Positions 35,136-44,823 are shown, numbered from the stretch's first letter. The stretch: 64,000 nucleotides of DNA from Streptomyces sp. CB00455 (GCF_001905445.1 NZ_LIVQ01000002.1:496001-560000); one strand, 5' to 3'. A program made the numbers and translations. Notes: generated from the sequence alone by a model not told the origin.

Positions 35136-38100
35136 TCACTCGACGGTCTGGCGGCCTTCGGGGCGGGCGCTGCAGGAGCTGCGGAAGGAGCAGTGGTCGC
35201 AGTGCTTGCCGGTGGCGGGCGCGAAGCGCTCGTCCAGGACCCGGCCGGCGGCGGTGGCGAGCAGGTCGCCGACCCACTCGCCGTCCGCGCCGCCGGCGAG
35301 GGGCTCCTGCGCCTGGATCCTCGGGACCTCGTCGCCGCCGTCCTTCTTGGGGGCGCCCTGGCGGAGCTGGACGAGTTCGGCGCCGCCGGGCAGGGGGCGG
35401 GAGCCGTCGAAGACCTCGTCGACGGCTCCTTCGCGCACGGCGAGCTGGTAGACGGCGAGCTGGGGGTGGCGGGCGACCTCGTCCCTGGTGGGCGCGGCCT
35501 TGCCGGTCTTGAAGTCGACGACGTACGCACGCCCCTGCGGGTCCGCTTCGACCCGGTCCATGGAGCCCCGGATCCGGACGGTGTGCTCGCCCGCTTCGAG
35601 CGTGACGTCGAACTCGTGCTCCGTGGCCACGGCGGCCCGGCCCCCGCGGTCGGTGGTGTGCCAGCGCAGGAAGCGTTCCAGGGCGGCGCGGGCGTTCTCC
35701 TTCTCCTGCGCCGATTTCCAGGGCGCGTCGAAGGCGAGGGCGTCCCAGACGGAGTCGAGGCGTTCCATGAGGACGGCCAGGTCGGCGGGGGTGCGGCCGG
35801 AGGCGACCTCGTCGGCGAGGACGTGGACGACGTTGCCGAAGCCCTGGGCCGCGGTGGAGGGGGCGTCTGCCTTGACCTCGCGGCCGAGGAACCACTGGAG
35901 GGAGCAGGTGTTGGCGAGCTGGTCCAGGGCGCTGCCGGACAGGGCGACGGGCCGGTCCCGGTCGCGCAGCGGGACGGTGCTGCGGGTGGGCTCGTACAGA
36001 CCCCACCAGCGCTGCGGGTGGGCGGCGGGGACCAGCGGGCGGTCCTCGTCGTCGCTGAGCGCGGCCAGGCGGGCGAGACGGCGGGCGGCCGCGTCGCGCA
36101 GGGCGGGCGAGGCCTCGGGGTCGACGGTGGTGGCGCGCAGTTCGGCGACCAGCGCGGGGACGGCGAGCGGGCGGCGGGGGCGGCCGGTGACGTCGCGCGG
36201 GGGGACGCCGAGCTCGGTGAGGAAGCGGGAGGGCTGGTCGCCGTCGTCGGCGGGGGCCTTGACGGCGGTGACGACGAGGCGGTCGCGGGCGCGGGTCGCG
36301 GCGACGTAGAAGAGCCGCCGCTCCTCTGCGAGGAGGGCGCCGGGGGTGAGGGGTTCGGCGAGGCCGTCGCGGCCGATGCGGTCGGCTTCCAGCAGGGAGC
36401 CGCGGCGGCGGAGGTCGGGCCACAGGCCCTCCTGGACGCCGGCGACGACGACGAGGGACCACTCCAGGCCCTTGGAGCGGTGGGCGGTCATCAGCCGGAC
36501 CGCGTCGGAGCGGCCGGCGCGGGCCGTCAACGTGTCGGCGGCGATGTCCTCCGCTTCCAGTTGTTCGAGGAAGTTGAGGGCGCCGCGGCCTCCGGTGCGT
36601 TCTTCGGCGCGGGCGGCGGTGTCGAAGAGGGCGCAGACGGCGTCGAGGTCGCGGTCGGCGTTGCGGCCGGCCGCGCCGCCGCGCCGGGATGAGCGCTCCA
36701 GGCGCTGGGGCCAGGGGGTGCCGTCCCAGAGGGTCCACAGGGCCTCCTCGGCGGTGCCGCCGCCCTCCAGGAGTTCGCGGGCCTTGCGCAGGAGGAGGCC
36801 GAGGCGCTGGGCGCCGCGGGCGTAGGCGGGGTCGTGGGCGGTGAGCCGTTCCGGTTCGGCGAGGGCGCGGGCGAGCAGGACGTCGGAGGGCGCGGGCACC
36901 TTGACGCCGGCGGCGCGCTCCTCGTCGCGCAGCGCGCGGCCGAGGCGGCGGAGGTCGGCGGCGTCCATCCCGCCGAGCGGCGAACCGAGCAGGGCGAGGG
37001 CCGCCTCGACCCCGACCCACCCTTCGGCCCACCGGCCGGGGTCGGCAACGGCCTCGCCTGCCGGGTCGCCTGCGGCGGGCCCGGCCGGGTCGTCAGCGGC
37101 GGGCCCGGCCGGGTCGTCAGCGGCGGGCTCGGGGGCGTCGCCCGCGGGCTCGGCCAGAGCGTCTGCCGCGGACTCGGGCTCGGGCTCGGACTCGGGCTCG
37201 GACTCGGCGGCCGCCGGGGGGTGGGCCGTGGGGGGGAGGGCGGCCGTGGCGGTGGTGCGGAGGGCGGTGAGGAGGGGGGTGACGGCCGGTTCGTGGCGCA
37301 GGGGGATGTCCGCGCCGTCCGTCTCGGCCGGGACGCCCGCCTGGATCAGGGCGCGCCGCATCGCCGGCAGGGTACGGCCGCCGGCGCGGACCAGGACGGC
37401 CATGTCCTGCCAGGGCACGCCGTCCTCCAGGTGGGCCCGGCGCAGGATGTCGGCGATGTTGTCGAGCTCGGCGCCGGCCGTGGGGTACGTGAAGACCTCC
37501 ACGCGCCCGCCCTCCCGCGTGGCCCGCAGGTCGCGGTGCGCCCGTACGGCCGCGGACGGCAGGCGCGGCACCGGCATGCGGGCCGTCAGGAGCCGGGTCG
37601 CGGCCAGCAGACCCGCGCCCGAGCGGCGGCCCGCCGTCAGGGCCGTGACCCGCGCGCCCGGGAAGGAGGACTCGAAGTCGAGGATGTTGTTGATGTCGGC
37701 GCCGCGGAAGGCGTAGATGGACTGGTCCGGGTCGCCGAAGGCGGCGAGCGTGCCGCCGGGTCCGTTCAGCGCCCGCAGCAGGCGCAGCTGGGAGGCGTCC
37801 GTGTCCTGGTACTCGTCCACGAAGATCGCGTCGTACGCGAGGGCCTGTGCCGGCGTGCGTTCCGCGAGCAGCACCGCCCGGTGGACGAGCTCGGCGTAGT
37901 CCAGGGTGCCCTGCATGTCCAGGACGTCCAGGTACTCGGCGAGGAAGGCCGCGGCCGCCTTCCAGTCCGGGCGGCCGGTCCGGGTCGCGAAGGAGTCGAG
38001 TGCGGAGGGTCCCAGGCCCAGTTCGCGGGCGCGGGCCAGGACCGCCCGGACCTCGTCGGCGAAGCCGCGCGTGGTCAGCGCGGCGCGCAGGTCGTCCGGC

Positions 38101-38582
38101 CAGCGGATGGAGCGGATCCGGCGCTGCCCCTCCAGGAGGGTGCGGACCATCACGTCCTGCTCCGGGCCGGACAGCAGCCGCAGCGGGTCGGCGAAGAGGT
38201 CGGTGTCCTGGTGGGCGCGCACCAGGCCGTAGCAGAAGGAGTGGAAGGTGGTGGCCTGCGGGGCCCGGGCGCCGCCCAGGCGCAGGGCGGTGCGGTCGCG
38301 CAGTTCGACGGCGGCCTTGCGGCTGAAGGTGAGGATGAGGATGCGTTCGGGATCGGCACCCGCCTCCACCCGGGCGGCGACGGCTTCGACCAGGGTGGTG
38401 GTCTTGCCGGTGCCCGGTCCGGCGAGGACCAGCAGAGGTCCGGCCGCGTGGTCAACCACCGCACGCTGGGCTGCGTCCAGCACAGGGGGATCCACCCGTT
38501 CCGGCCCGTTGCGCACGAGGCGGTACGCGTCAGTGGTCCGCGTACGCCGCCGTTCGGTGCGGTCGGAGGGAGAGGTGTTCAC
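35136..38582 (-). CDS. adnA: ATP-dependent helicase-nuclease, AdnA-type
   Basis: A 1148-residue partner of AdnB. Motor motifs: LAGPGTGKTTTLVEAV near residue 55, LTFSRKAAVEL, FVDEYQDTDASQ, GDPDQSIYAFRGA and YVAATRARDRLVV. The nuclease domain carries GSMDRVEADP and YVVDFKTG. Cysteines at LANTCSLQW and the C-terminal CDHCSFRSSC fit an iron-sulfur cluster that clasps such nuclease domains. An acidic Glu/Pro/Ala linker (about residues 455-515) contains a duplicated 24-bp unit. The GTG start lacks a strong ribosome-binding site; the frame extends further upstream without protein-like sequence. It lies 125 bases upstream of adnB. Confidence 0.9.
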   Translation of the reverse strand: MNTSPSDRTERRRTRTTDAYRLVRNGPERVDPPVLDAAQRAVVDHAAGPLLVLAGPGTGKTTTLVEAVAARVEAGADPERILILTFSRKAAVELRDRTALRLGGARAPQATTFHSFCYGLVRAHQDTDLFADPLRLLSGPEQDVMVRTLLEGQRRIRSIRWPDDLRAALTTRGFADEVRAVLARARELGLGPSALDSFATRTGRPDWKAAAAFLAEYLDVLDMQGTLDYAELVHRAVLLAERTPAQALAYDAIFVDEYQDTDASQLRLLRALNGPGGTLAAFGDPDQSIYAFRGADINNILDFESSFPGARVTALTAGRRSGAGLLAATRLLTARMPVPRLPSAAVRAHRDLRATREGGRVEVFTYPTAGAELDNIADILRRAHLEDGVPWQDMAVLVRAGGRTLPAMRRALIQAGVPAETDGADIPLRHEPAVTPLLTALRTTATAALPPTAHPPAAAESEPESEPEPESAADALAEPAGDAPEPAADDPAGPAADDPAGPAAGDPAGEAVADPGRWAEGWVGVEAALALLGSPLGGMDAADLRRLGRALRDEERAAGVKVPAPSDVLLARALAEPERLTAHDPAYARGAQRLGLLLRKARELLEGGGTAEEALWTLWDGTPWPQRLERSSRRGGAAGRNADRDLDAVCALFDTAARAEERTGGRGALNFLEQLEAEDIAADTLTARAGRSDAVRLMTAHRSKGLEWSLVVVAGVQEGLWPDLRRRGSLLEADRIGRDGLAEPLTPGALLAEERRLFYVAATRARDRLVVTAVKAPADDGDQPSRFLTELGVPPRDVTGRPRRPLAVPALVAELRATTVDPEASPALRDAAARRLARLAALSDDEDRPLVPAAHPQRWWGLYEPTRSTVPLRDRDRPVALSGSALDQLANTCSLQWFLGREVKADAPSTAAQGFGNVVHVLADEVASGRTPADLAVLMERLDSVWDALAFDAPWKSAQEKENARAALERFLRWHTTDRGGRAAVATEHEFDVTLEAGEHTVRIRGSMDRVEADPQGRAYVVDFKTGKAAPTRDEVARHPQLAVYQLAVREGAVDEVFDGSRPLPGGAELVQLRQGAPKKDGGDEVPRIQAQEPLAGGADGEWVGDLLATAAGRVLDERFAPATGKHCDHCSFRSSCSARPEGRQTVE
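37077..37124. repeat. Two perfect 24-bp direct repeats inside adnA
   Basis: The unit at 37077-37100 is repeated exactly at 37101-37124, with a degenerate third copy just before. It encodes the DDPAGPAA repeat in the acidic linker of the AdnA-type protein, outside all motor and nuclease motifs. Confidence 0.85.
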
Positions 38583-38771
38583 GTGAGCTGCCGGTCCTGG
38601 TGGGTCTGCGGGTGGTGCGGGGTCCTCGGGTGCCGCTGTGGCGGCCTCGGCCGGAGCCGAAGAGGCAACGCTACGGCAACCGGTGTGCGCCGCGCAGTGG
38701 CTGCCCGTCCCCCGGACGGGCCTTCGCACGGGAGCTCGACCGCCCGTCCCGGCGGCACATGGCCGAAGCTG

Positions 38772-39119
38772 TCAGGTGTGAGCCTCGTCGCTGTTCCCGC
38801 CGCCGTCCCAACGTGCCCGGCGCATGTCCAGGCGCGGCTCCCCGCCCGCTCCCGGGCGCAGGGGCGTGGCCTCCGCCCGGTAGTGCTCCAGGGCCCGCAG
38901 CTCGCTGCCGGGCAGCGGTACGCCGTCCGCCCGCACCACGCGCCACCACGGCACGGCTCCTCCGTACAGGGCCATGACGCGGCCGACTTGGCGCGGTCCG
39001 CCCTCGCCGAGCCACTCGGCCACGTCCCCGTACGTCATCACCCGGCCGGGCGGAATACGCTCGGTCAGCTCCAGCACGTGCTCCGCGTACGCGGGCAGCT
39101 CCTCGCTCATCCGGCCCAT
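38772..39119 (-). CDS. Alkyltransferase-like (ATL) protein
   Basis: A 115-residue protein with the DNA-binding half of O6-methylguanine methyltransferase: IPPGRVMTYGDVAEWLG (the helix-turn-helix) and GAVPWWRVVRADGVP. In true repair enzymes the active-site loop is PCHRV; here Cys is replaced by Trp (PWWRV). It should therefore bind O6-alkylguanine without repairing it and hand the lesion to nucleotide excision repair, as known for ATL proteins. Two in-frame ATGs are possible (39119, 39110). It is upstream of adnA on the same strand, inside a DNA-repair neighbourhood, and its counterpart in mycobacteria (Rv3204) sits near adnAB too. Confidence 0.9.
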   Translation of the reverse strand: MGRMSEELPAYAEHVLELTERIPPGRVMTYGDVAEWLGEGGPRQVGRVMALYGGAVPWWRVVRADGVPLPGSELRALEHYRAEATPLRPGAGGEPRLDMRRARWDGGGNSDEAHT

Positions 39120-39256
39120 GGTGCAGCACGTCGGCCGTCCGGCGGCGGAAGACCGGCTTCCGCACCGGCGCGCACCCTGATGCCCCGCCCGCCGGCCGGT
39201 CCGTGCCACCATCTTCCGGGCGGTGACTGGTGATACGTGATCAAGAAGAGACGGAT

Positions 39257-42121
39257 GTGACGACGAAGGAGCAGGGTGTGAGCCCTCCGGACGGCGCGGC
39301 GGCGGACGACGACGCGCGCCCGGACGACGGCCGTACCCCGCGCCCGGACGACGCTCACGCCCCGCCCCCGGAGACCGGCGGCGAGCACGGCGGCTCCGGG
39401 GCCGGCGGCGAGCACGGCGACGCCGGCGCCCACCCCGCGGACGCCGCGGACCACACGGACCCCGCCGACACCGCGGACCACACGAACCACACGGACACCG
39501 CGGACACGTCGGACACCGTCGATCCCGACCCGCACGACCACGGCCACCCGCCCACGGCCGCCGACCGGGTCGAGGTCGACGAACCGCTGCTCGCCGCCCG
39601 CGTGCACCGGCCGTCCGACCTCGTACGGCTCCTCGTCGGCATCCTCGGCATCGCCGTCGTGCTCGCCCTCGCCGCCTTCGCCCACGGGACCACCGTCGGC
39701 CTGGAAGAGGACATCAACAAGGGCACCGGTCAGGCCCCCGACCTGCTGATCAAGGTCGCCGCGCTGGTGTCGAGCATCGCGGTGCTGCTGCTGCCCGTCG
39801 CCTTCGCCATCGAGCGGCTGATCAAACGCGACGGCCTGCGCATCGCGGACGGCGTGCTCGCCGCCGTCCTCGCCCACGGCGTCACCCTGGCCACGGACCT
39901 CTGGGTCTCCCAGGCCGCCTCCACGGCCATCCAGGACGCCCTGACGCGGCCCACCGGTGCCGGCGGGGCGCTCACCGATCCGGTGCACGGCTACCTGGCG
40001 CCCGTGATCGCGTACATGACGGCCGTCGGGATGACCCGCCGGCCGCACTGGCGCGTCGCCCTGTGGGTGGTCCTGCTGCTCGACGCGTTCACGATGCTGG
40101 TCAGCGGCTACACCACTCCCCTGTCGATCATCCTGACCGTGCTGATCGGCTGGACCGTCGCCTACGGCACTCTGTACGCCGTCGGCTCGCCCAACGTCCG
40201 CCCCACCGGCCAGACCCTCCTCGCGGGCCTGCGCCGGGTCGGTTTCCGGCCGGTCAGCGCGACGCGCGCCGAGCACTCCGAGGGCCCCGAGGCGGCCGAG
40301 GTCAGCGACCGGGGCCGCCGCTACCACGTCACCCTGGAGGACGGGCCGCCGCTGGACGTCACCGTGGTCGACCGCGAGCAGCAGGCCCACGGCTTCTTCT
40401 ACCGGGTCTGGCGCCGGCTCACCCTGCGCGGCATCACCACCCGGCGCAGCCTGCAGTCACTGCGGCAGGCGCTGGAGCAGGAGGCGCTCCTCGCGTACGC
40501 CGCCATCGCGGCCGGGGCGAACGCGCCCAGGCTGATCGCCACCTCCGAGCTCGGGCCGGACGCCGTCATGCTCGTCTACGAGCACCTCGGCGGCCGGACC
40601 CTGGACTCCCTGCCCGACGAGGAGATCACCGACGGGCTGAGCCGCAACGCATGGGAACAGGTGCGGGCTCTGCAGTCGCGGCGGATCGCGCACCGCCGGC
40701 TCACCGGTGACGCCCTGGTGGTGGATCGTTCCGGCAACGTCATCCTCACCGACCTGCGGGGCGGCGAGATCGCCGCGGGCGACCTGGTGCTCCGGATGGA
40801 CATCGCGCAGCTGCTGACCACGCTCGGCCTGCGGGTGGGCGCGCAGCGGGCGGTGGCCTCGGCGGTGTCGGTGCTCGGCCCGGACGCGGTGGCGGACTGC
40901 CTGCCGCTGCTCCAGCCGATCGCGCTGAGCCGCTCCACGCGGGCGACGCTGCGCCGGCTGGCCCGGGAGCGGGCCGACCGGCAACGGGAGGCCGTACTGG
41001 AGTCCTCGCGGGCGGCGAAGGCGGCGCGCGAGGCGGATGCGGCGACGACGAGCCCGGCGGCCGACCGCAAAGCGGAGAAGAAGGCGCTGGACGACGCGCT
41101 GGACGGGGCACGGGAGGAGGACCTGCTGAGCCAGATCCGCCAGCAGGTGCTGCTGATCCGTCCGCAGGCGCCGGTGGAGCCCGCCCGGCTGGAGCGGATC
41201 CGGCCGCGCACGCTGGTCTCCTTCATCGCGGGTGCGTTCGGCGCGTACTTCCTGCTGACGCAGCTCGCCCACGTGGACTTCGCGACGATCATCGGCGAGG
41301 CGCAGTGGGGCTGGGTCGGGGCGGCGCTGGCCTTCTCGGCGCTCAGCTACTTCGCGGCGGCGATGAGCCTGCTGGGCTTCGTTCCCGAGCGGGTGCCGTT
41401 CCTGCGGACCGTGCTGGCGCAGGTGGCGGGGTCCTTCGTGAAGCTGGTGGCTCCGGCGGCGGTGGGCGGTGTCGCGCTGAACACGCGCTTCCTGCAGCGG
41501 TCCGGGGTCCGGCCGGGGCTCGCGGTCGCGAGCGTGGGTGCCTCGCAACTGTTCGGGCTGGCCAGCCACGTCCTGCTGCTGCTGTCCTTCGGCTACCTGA
41601 CCGGGACCGAGAAGACCCCGGAGATGACGCCGTCCCGGACGGTGATCGCGGGTCTGCTGACGGTGGCGGTGCTGGTGCTGGTGGTGACGGCGGTGCCGTT
41701 CATGCGCAAGTTCGTGGTGACGCGGGTCCGGGCGCTGTTCGCGGGCGTGGTGCCGCGCATGCTGGACGTGCTCCAGCGGCCGCAGAAGCTGGTGACGGGC
41801 ATCGGCGGGATGCTGCTGCTGACAGGGTGTTTCGTGATGTGCCTGGACGCCTCGATCCGCGCGTTCGGGGGCGGGCAGGCCATCAGCTACGCGAGCATCG
41901 CGGTCGTCTTCCTGGCGGGCAACGCGCTGGGGTCGGCGGCGCCGACGCCCGGCGGCATGGGCGCGGTGGAGACCACCCTGACGCTGGGGCTGATCGCGGC
42001 CGGGCTGGAGAAGGAGGTCGCGATCTCGGCGGTGCTGCTGTTCCGGCTGATGACGTTCTGGCTGCCGGTGCTGCCGGGGTGGATCTCGTTCAACTTCCTG
42101 ACGCGCAAAGAGGAGATCTAG
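39257..42121 (+). CDS. Kinase-like / LPG-synthase-like (UPF0104) fusion membrane protein
   Basis: A 954-residue fusion. Residues 1-110 are acidic, Asp/His/Pro-rich and disordered. Four hydrophobic helices follow (about 120-305). Then comes a kinase-like region (about 330-560) with VMLVYEHLGGRTL, RRLTGDALVVD and VILTDLRGGE, which resemble the hinge, catalytic and metal loops of RIO/ABC1-type kinases, though the usual HxD and DFG are degenerate. A charged helix follows (575-630). The end (about 640-945) is a UPF0104 domain with at least seven helices, as in the flippase/synthase part of MprF. It may move or modify a lipid. The GTG start is preferred over one 27 bases earlier; neither has a strong ribosome site. 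Confidence 0.85.
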   Translation: MTTKEQGVSPPDGAAADDDARPDDGRTPRPDDAHAPPPETGGEHGGSGAGGEHGDAGAHPADAADHTDPADTADHTNHTDTADTSDTVDPDPHDHGHPPTAADRVEVDEPLLAARVHRPSDLVRLLVGILGIAVVLALAAFAHGTTVGLEEDINKGTGQAPDLLIKVAALVSSIAVLLLPVAFAIERLIKRDGLRIADGVLAAVLAHGVTLATDLWVSQAASTAIQDALTRPTGAGGALTDPVHGYLAPVIAYMTAVGMTRRPHWRVALWVVLLLDAFTMLVSGYTTPLSIILTVLIGWTVAYGTLYAVGSPNVRPTGQTLLAGLRRVGFRPVSATRAEHSEGPEAAEVSDRGRRYHVTLEDGPPLDVTVVDREQQAHGFFYRVWRRLTLRGITTRRSLQSLRQALEQEALLAYAAIAAGANAPRLIATSELGPDAVMLVYEHLGGRTLDSLPDEEITDGLSRNAWEQVRALQSRRIAHRRLTGDALVVDRSGNVILTDLRGGEIAAGDLVLRMDIAQLLTTLGLRVGAQRAVASAVSVLGPDAVADCLPLLQPIALSRSTRATLRRLARERADRQREAVLESSRAAKAAREADAATTSPAADRKAEKKALDDALDGAREEDLLSQIRQQVLLIRPQAPVEPARLERIRPRTLVSFIAGAFGAYFLLTQLAHVDFATIIGEAQWGWVGAALAFSALSYFAAAMSLLGFVPERVPFLRTVLAQVAGSFVKLVAPAAVGGVALNTRFLQRSGVRPGLAVASVGASQLFGLASHVLLLLSFGYLTGTEKTPEMTPSRTVIAGLLTVAVLVLVVTAVPFMRKFVVTRVRALFAGVVPRMLDVLQRPQKLVTGIGGMLLLTGCFVMCLDASIRAFGGGQAISYASIAVVFLAGNALGSAAPTPGGMGAVETTLTLGLIAAGLEKEVAISAVLLFRLMTFWLPVLPGWISFNFLTRKEEI

Positions 42122-42378
42122 TGCTGTGACCGGCCGGGGTAACAGCCCCGCCGGCGGGTGAGGCGCGGATCCGGGCGGGGCGGATCATCCCGGTGCCCGA
42201 GGATCCGGGTTTCTCCTGGGCTCCGCCCCGGACCCCTCGCCCCGAACGCCGACGGGACCGAGTACCGCCCCGGCGAAGCCGGGACCCGGCCCGCCAGGCC
42301 GGGTAGCGCGCCAGACCGCCCGGGGCGGGGCGGGTCGCGGCCCCCGGGCAGAGGGCCGGGCCGGGGGCTCGTTCCGGG
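42122..42378. other. Intergenic region between the LPG-like and MerR genes
   Basis: A 257-base gap between converging genes. It begins with the ctagtgctgtg motif at the stop codon, followed by several GC-rich imperfect inverted repeats (for example ccggccggggt...ccccgccgg). No gene is supported. Confidence 0.4.
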
Positions 42379-43125
42379 TCAGGAGGCCGGGGGGTCCGGG
42401 TGGTGGGACCGGGCGAGGAGGTCGCCCAGGAGTTGCGCGCAGCGGGCCTGGGACGGGGTGGTCTCGTCCGGCGGCCGGGAGAGGGCCGGCGGCTCCCCGG
42501 GTGACTCCCCACACGCGGACTCGTCGAAGTCCGGCTCCGGGAAGCCCACGGCCCGCTCCACCGACTCCACCGCCTCGGCGTGCGCGAAGTACTGCCGCGC
42601 CAGCCGCTCCACCCGCGGATCCTCCGGCGCCACCCCCGCCAGCGCCCGCAGCTCCGCGTCCAGCCGGTCCTGCTCGACCCGCAGCCTCGGGTGCATCGCC
42701 AGCACGTGGTGCCCGGCCCCCGGACCCGGGAGGGGCGCCCGCGGCCCCGGCCCCGGCCCCACGGTCGCCGCACCCAGCAGGCGCAGGTCCCCGCCCGCCT
42801 CCCGCAGCCTGCGCACGCCCTCCCGCCGAGCCCGGACCTGCGACTCCTGCTCCGCGAGCGAGGCGTCCAGCTCCGCCAGCAGGTCCTCCCGCGCGAGCTT
42901 GCGCTCCAGCGCGGCCCGCACCTCGGCGGGCGCCCTCCCCAGCTCGGCCATCCGCCGTACCCACAGCATCCGCACGATGTCCTCGTAGCCGTAGCTGCAC
43001 CGGCCGCCCGGGCCGCGCTCCGGCTCCGGGAGCAGCCCGGTCCGGTGGTAGTCCCGGATGGTGTGCGGGGTGAGCCCGGTGAGCGCGGCCGCCTCGCCGA
43101 TGCCGACCCTTTTCTCCTGGTTCAT
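42379..43125 (-). CDS. MerR-family transcriptional regulator
   Basis: A 248-residue regulator. The N-terminal winged helix GIGEAAALTGLTPHTIRDYHRTGLL (about residues 8-32) and the second wing (GRCSYGYEDIVRMLWVRRM) are typical. A coiled-coil dimer helix follows (about 75-110), and then a C-terminal domain of about 130 residues with no recognised ligand motif or cysteine pair of the metal-sensing kind. It is divergent from the alpha/beta hydrolase gene with 94 bases between, so it may control that gene. The effector is unknown. Confidence 0.9.
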   Translation of the reverse strand: MNQEKRVGIGEAAALTGLTPHTIRDYHRTGLLPEPERGPGGRCSYGYEDIVRMLWVRRMAELGRAPAEVRAALERKLAREDLLAELDASLAEQESQVRARREGVRRLREAGGDLRLLGAATVGPGPGPRAPLPGPGAGHHVLAMHPRLRVEQDRLDAELRALAGVAPEDPRVERLARQYFAHAEAVESVERAVGFPEPDFDESACGESPGEPPALSRPPDETTPSQARCAQLLGDLLARSHHPDPPAS

Positions 43126-43219
43126 GGAACCAGGTCACCACGGGAGGCCGGGGTGTGCGCAACCCCCGTTCGGGTCATCGCGGGGGCGGCCGGCCCGAAC
43201 CGCGCACAGGATGGGACGC

Positions 43220-44779
43220 ATGCCGAGAAACGCCCTGCGGGCCACCGCCGCCGCCCTCGCCGCCGCACTGCTCACCACCAGCGCCTGCTCCGGCAGTGGC
43301 GATGAGGAGAAGACGAAGGCCGACGCAGCCAAGGCGCCCCGGCCCCTGAAATGGGGCGAGTGCTCCGCGCCCACGGCCGCGGAGGGCGGCGGCCAGGCCC
43401 CGCCCAAGGACTGGCAGTGCGCCACCCTCGACGTCCCCCTCGACTATGCCCGGCCCGAGGGCGAGACCATCCCGCTCGCCCTGATCCGCGCCAAGGCCCG
43501 GGACCAGAAGAACCGCCTCGGCTCCCTCGTCTTCAACTTCGGCGGCCCCGGGGGCTCGGGGATCACCACGCTGCCCGGCGCCGCGAAGGAGTACGAGGCC
43601 CTGCGCGCCCGCTACGACCTGGTCAGCTTCGACCCCCGCGGGGTGGGCCGCAGCGCCCCCGTCGAGTGCGAGGACGACCAGCAGCTGGACGCGTACTACG
43701 CCCAGGACTCCTCCCCGGAGTCCCCGCAGGAGGAGAAGACGTTCGTCGACAACATCCGCGCCTACCAGGACGCCTGCCGGAAAAACTCCGCCAAGCTCCT
43801 CCCCCACGTCGGCACCTCCGACGCCGCCCGCGACCTGGACCGCATCCGCCAGGCCCTCGGCGACGAGAAGCTGAACTACTTCGGGATCTCCTACGGGACC
43901 GAGCTGGGCGGGGTCTACGCCCACCTCTTCCCGAAGAACGTGGGCCGGGCCGTCTTCGATGCCGTCGTCGACCCCACCAAGACCTCCGAGGAGGGCGCGC
44001 TGGGACAGGCCAAGGGATTCCAGCTGGCCCTTGGCAACTTCGCGCAGGACTGCGTGGACCGGGGCGACCAGTGCCGGCTCCAGGGCAGCACCGCCAAGGA
44101 GATCGAGGCCGATGTCATCAAGCTCCAGAAGGACCTGGCGGCCAAGCCCATCCCCGGCATGGGCGAGCGGATGCTCACCGAGACCGCGGCGACCAACGGC
44201 ATCGCGCAGGCCCTCTACTCCAAGGAGCTGTGGCCGCTGCTGGAACAGGGCCTCGACGAGGCGGACGGCGGTCAGGGGCAGCTCCTGCTCGCTCTGTCCG
44301 ACGCCCTCAACGGCCGTGACCAGCAAGGGCACTACAGCAACATCGGCGCGGCCAACACCGCGATCAACTGCGCGGACTCCAAGGACCGTTACACGCTGGA
44401 ACAGACCAAGGCCAAGCTGCCGGCGTTCCGTTCGGCCTCGCCGGTCTTCGGGAACTTCCTCGGCTGGGCGATGATGAGCTGCACGGGCTGGCCGGTCCCG
44501 GGCGCCTGGGAGACTCCGGACGTCTCGGCCCCCGGGTCCGCCCCGATCCTGGTGATCGGCAACACCGGCGACCCGGCCACCCCGTACGAGGGCGCCCGCA
44601 GGATGGTGGAGCGGCTCGGCCCCGGCGTCGGCGTGGAGCTCACCTACAAGGGCGAGGGGCACGGCGCCTACAACAGCGGCGACACCTGCGTGCAGCAGGC
44701 GGTCGACACCTACCTGCTGGACGGCAAGACCCCGGAGGCGAACACCGTCTGCACGGCCGCCAAGGGTTCGGCCGCCTGA
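43220..44779 (+). CDS. Secreted lipoprotein-like alpha/beta hydrolase (tripeptidyl aminopeptidase-like)
   Basis: A 519-residue exported enzyme. An N-terminal signal (RNALRATAAALAAALLTTSAC) ends in a lipobox-like TSAC, so it is probably a lipoprotein. The hydrolase domain has the oxyanion segment FNFGGPGGSG, the nucleophile in FGISYGTELGG, Asp in TGDPATPYEGA and His in GEGHGAYN. The C-terminal TAP-like part ends the protein. Close relatives are the tripeptidyl aminopeptidases of streptomycetes, which trim N-terminal peptides. An ATG nine bases earlier is also possible. The divergent MerR gene may regulate it. Confidence 0.9.
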   Translation: MPRNALRATAAALAAALLTTSACSGSGDEEKTKADAAKAPRPLKWGECSAPTAAEGGGQAPPKDWQCATLDVPLDYARPEGETIPLALIRAKARDQKNRLGSLVFNFGGPGGSGITTLPGAAKEYEALRARYDLVSFDPRGVGRSAPVECEDDQQLDAYYAQDSSPESPQEEKTFVDNIRAYQDACRKNSAKLLPHVGTSDAARDLDRIRQALGDEKLNYFGISYGTELGGVYAHLFPKNVGRAVFDAVVDPTKTSEEGALGQAKGFQLALGNFAQDCVDRGDQCRLQGSTAKEIEADVIKLQKDLAAKPIPGMGERMLTETAATNGIAQALYSKELWPLLEQGLDEADGGQGQLLLALSDALNGRDQQGHYSNIGAANTAINCADSKDRYTLEQTKAKLPAFRSASPVFGNFLGWAMMSCTGWPVPGAWETPDVSAPGSAPILVIGNTGDPATPYEGARRMVERLGPGVGVELTYKGEGHGAYNSGDTCVQQAVDTYLLDGKTPEANTVCTAAKGSAA

Positions 44780-44823
44780 CCCGCAGGGCGCGTCCCGGAC
44801 GCGGCGCAGGGGCCGGACGCGGC

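Noticed and set aside
31264..37032. Single open reading frame of 1922 codons on the minus strand
   Set aside because: It contains the real AdnB-type gene (31264-35010). The rest is an alternative frame of adnA made of Arg/Pro-rich sequence, open only because of high GC.
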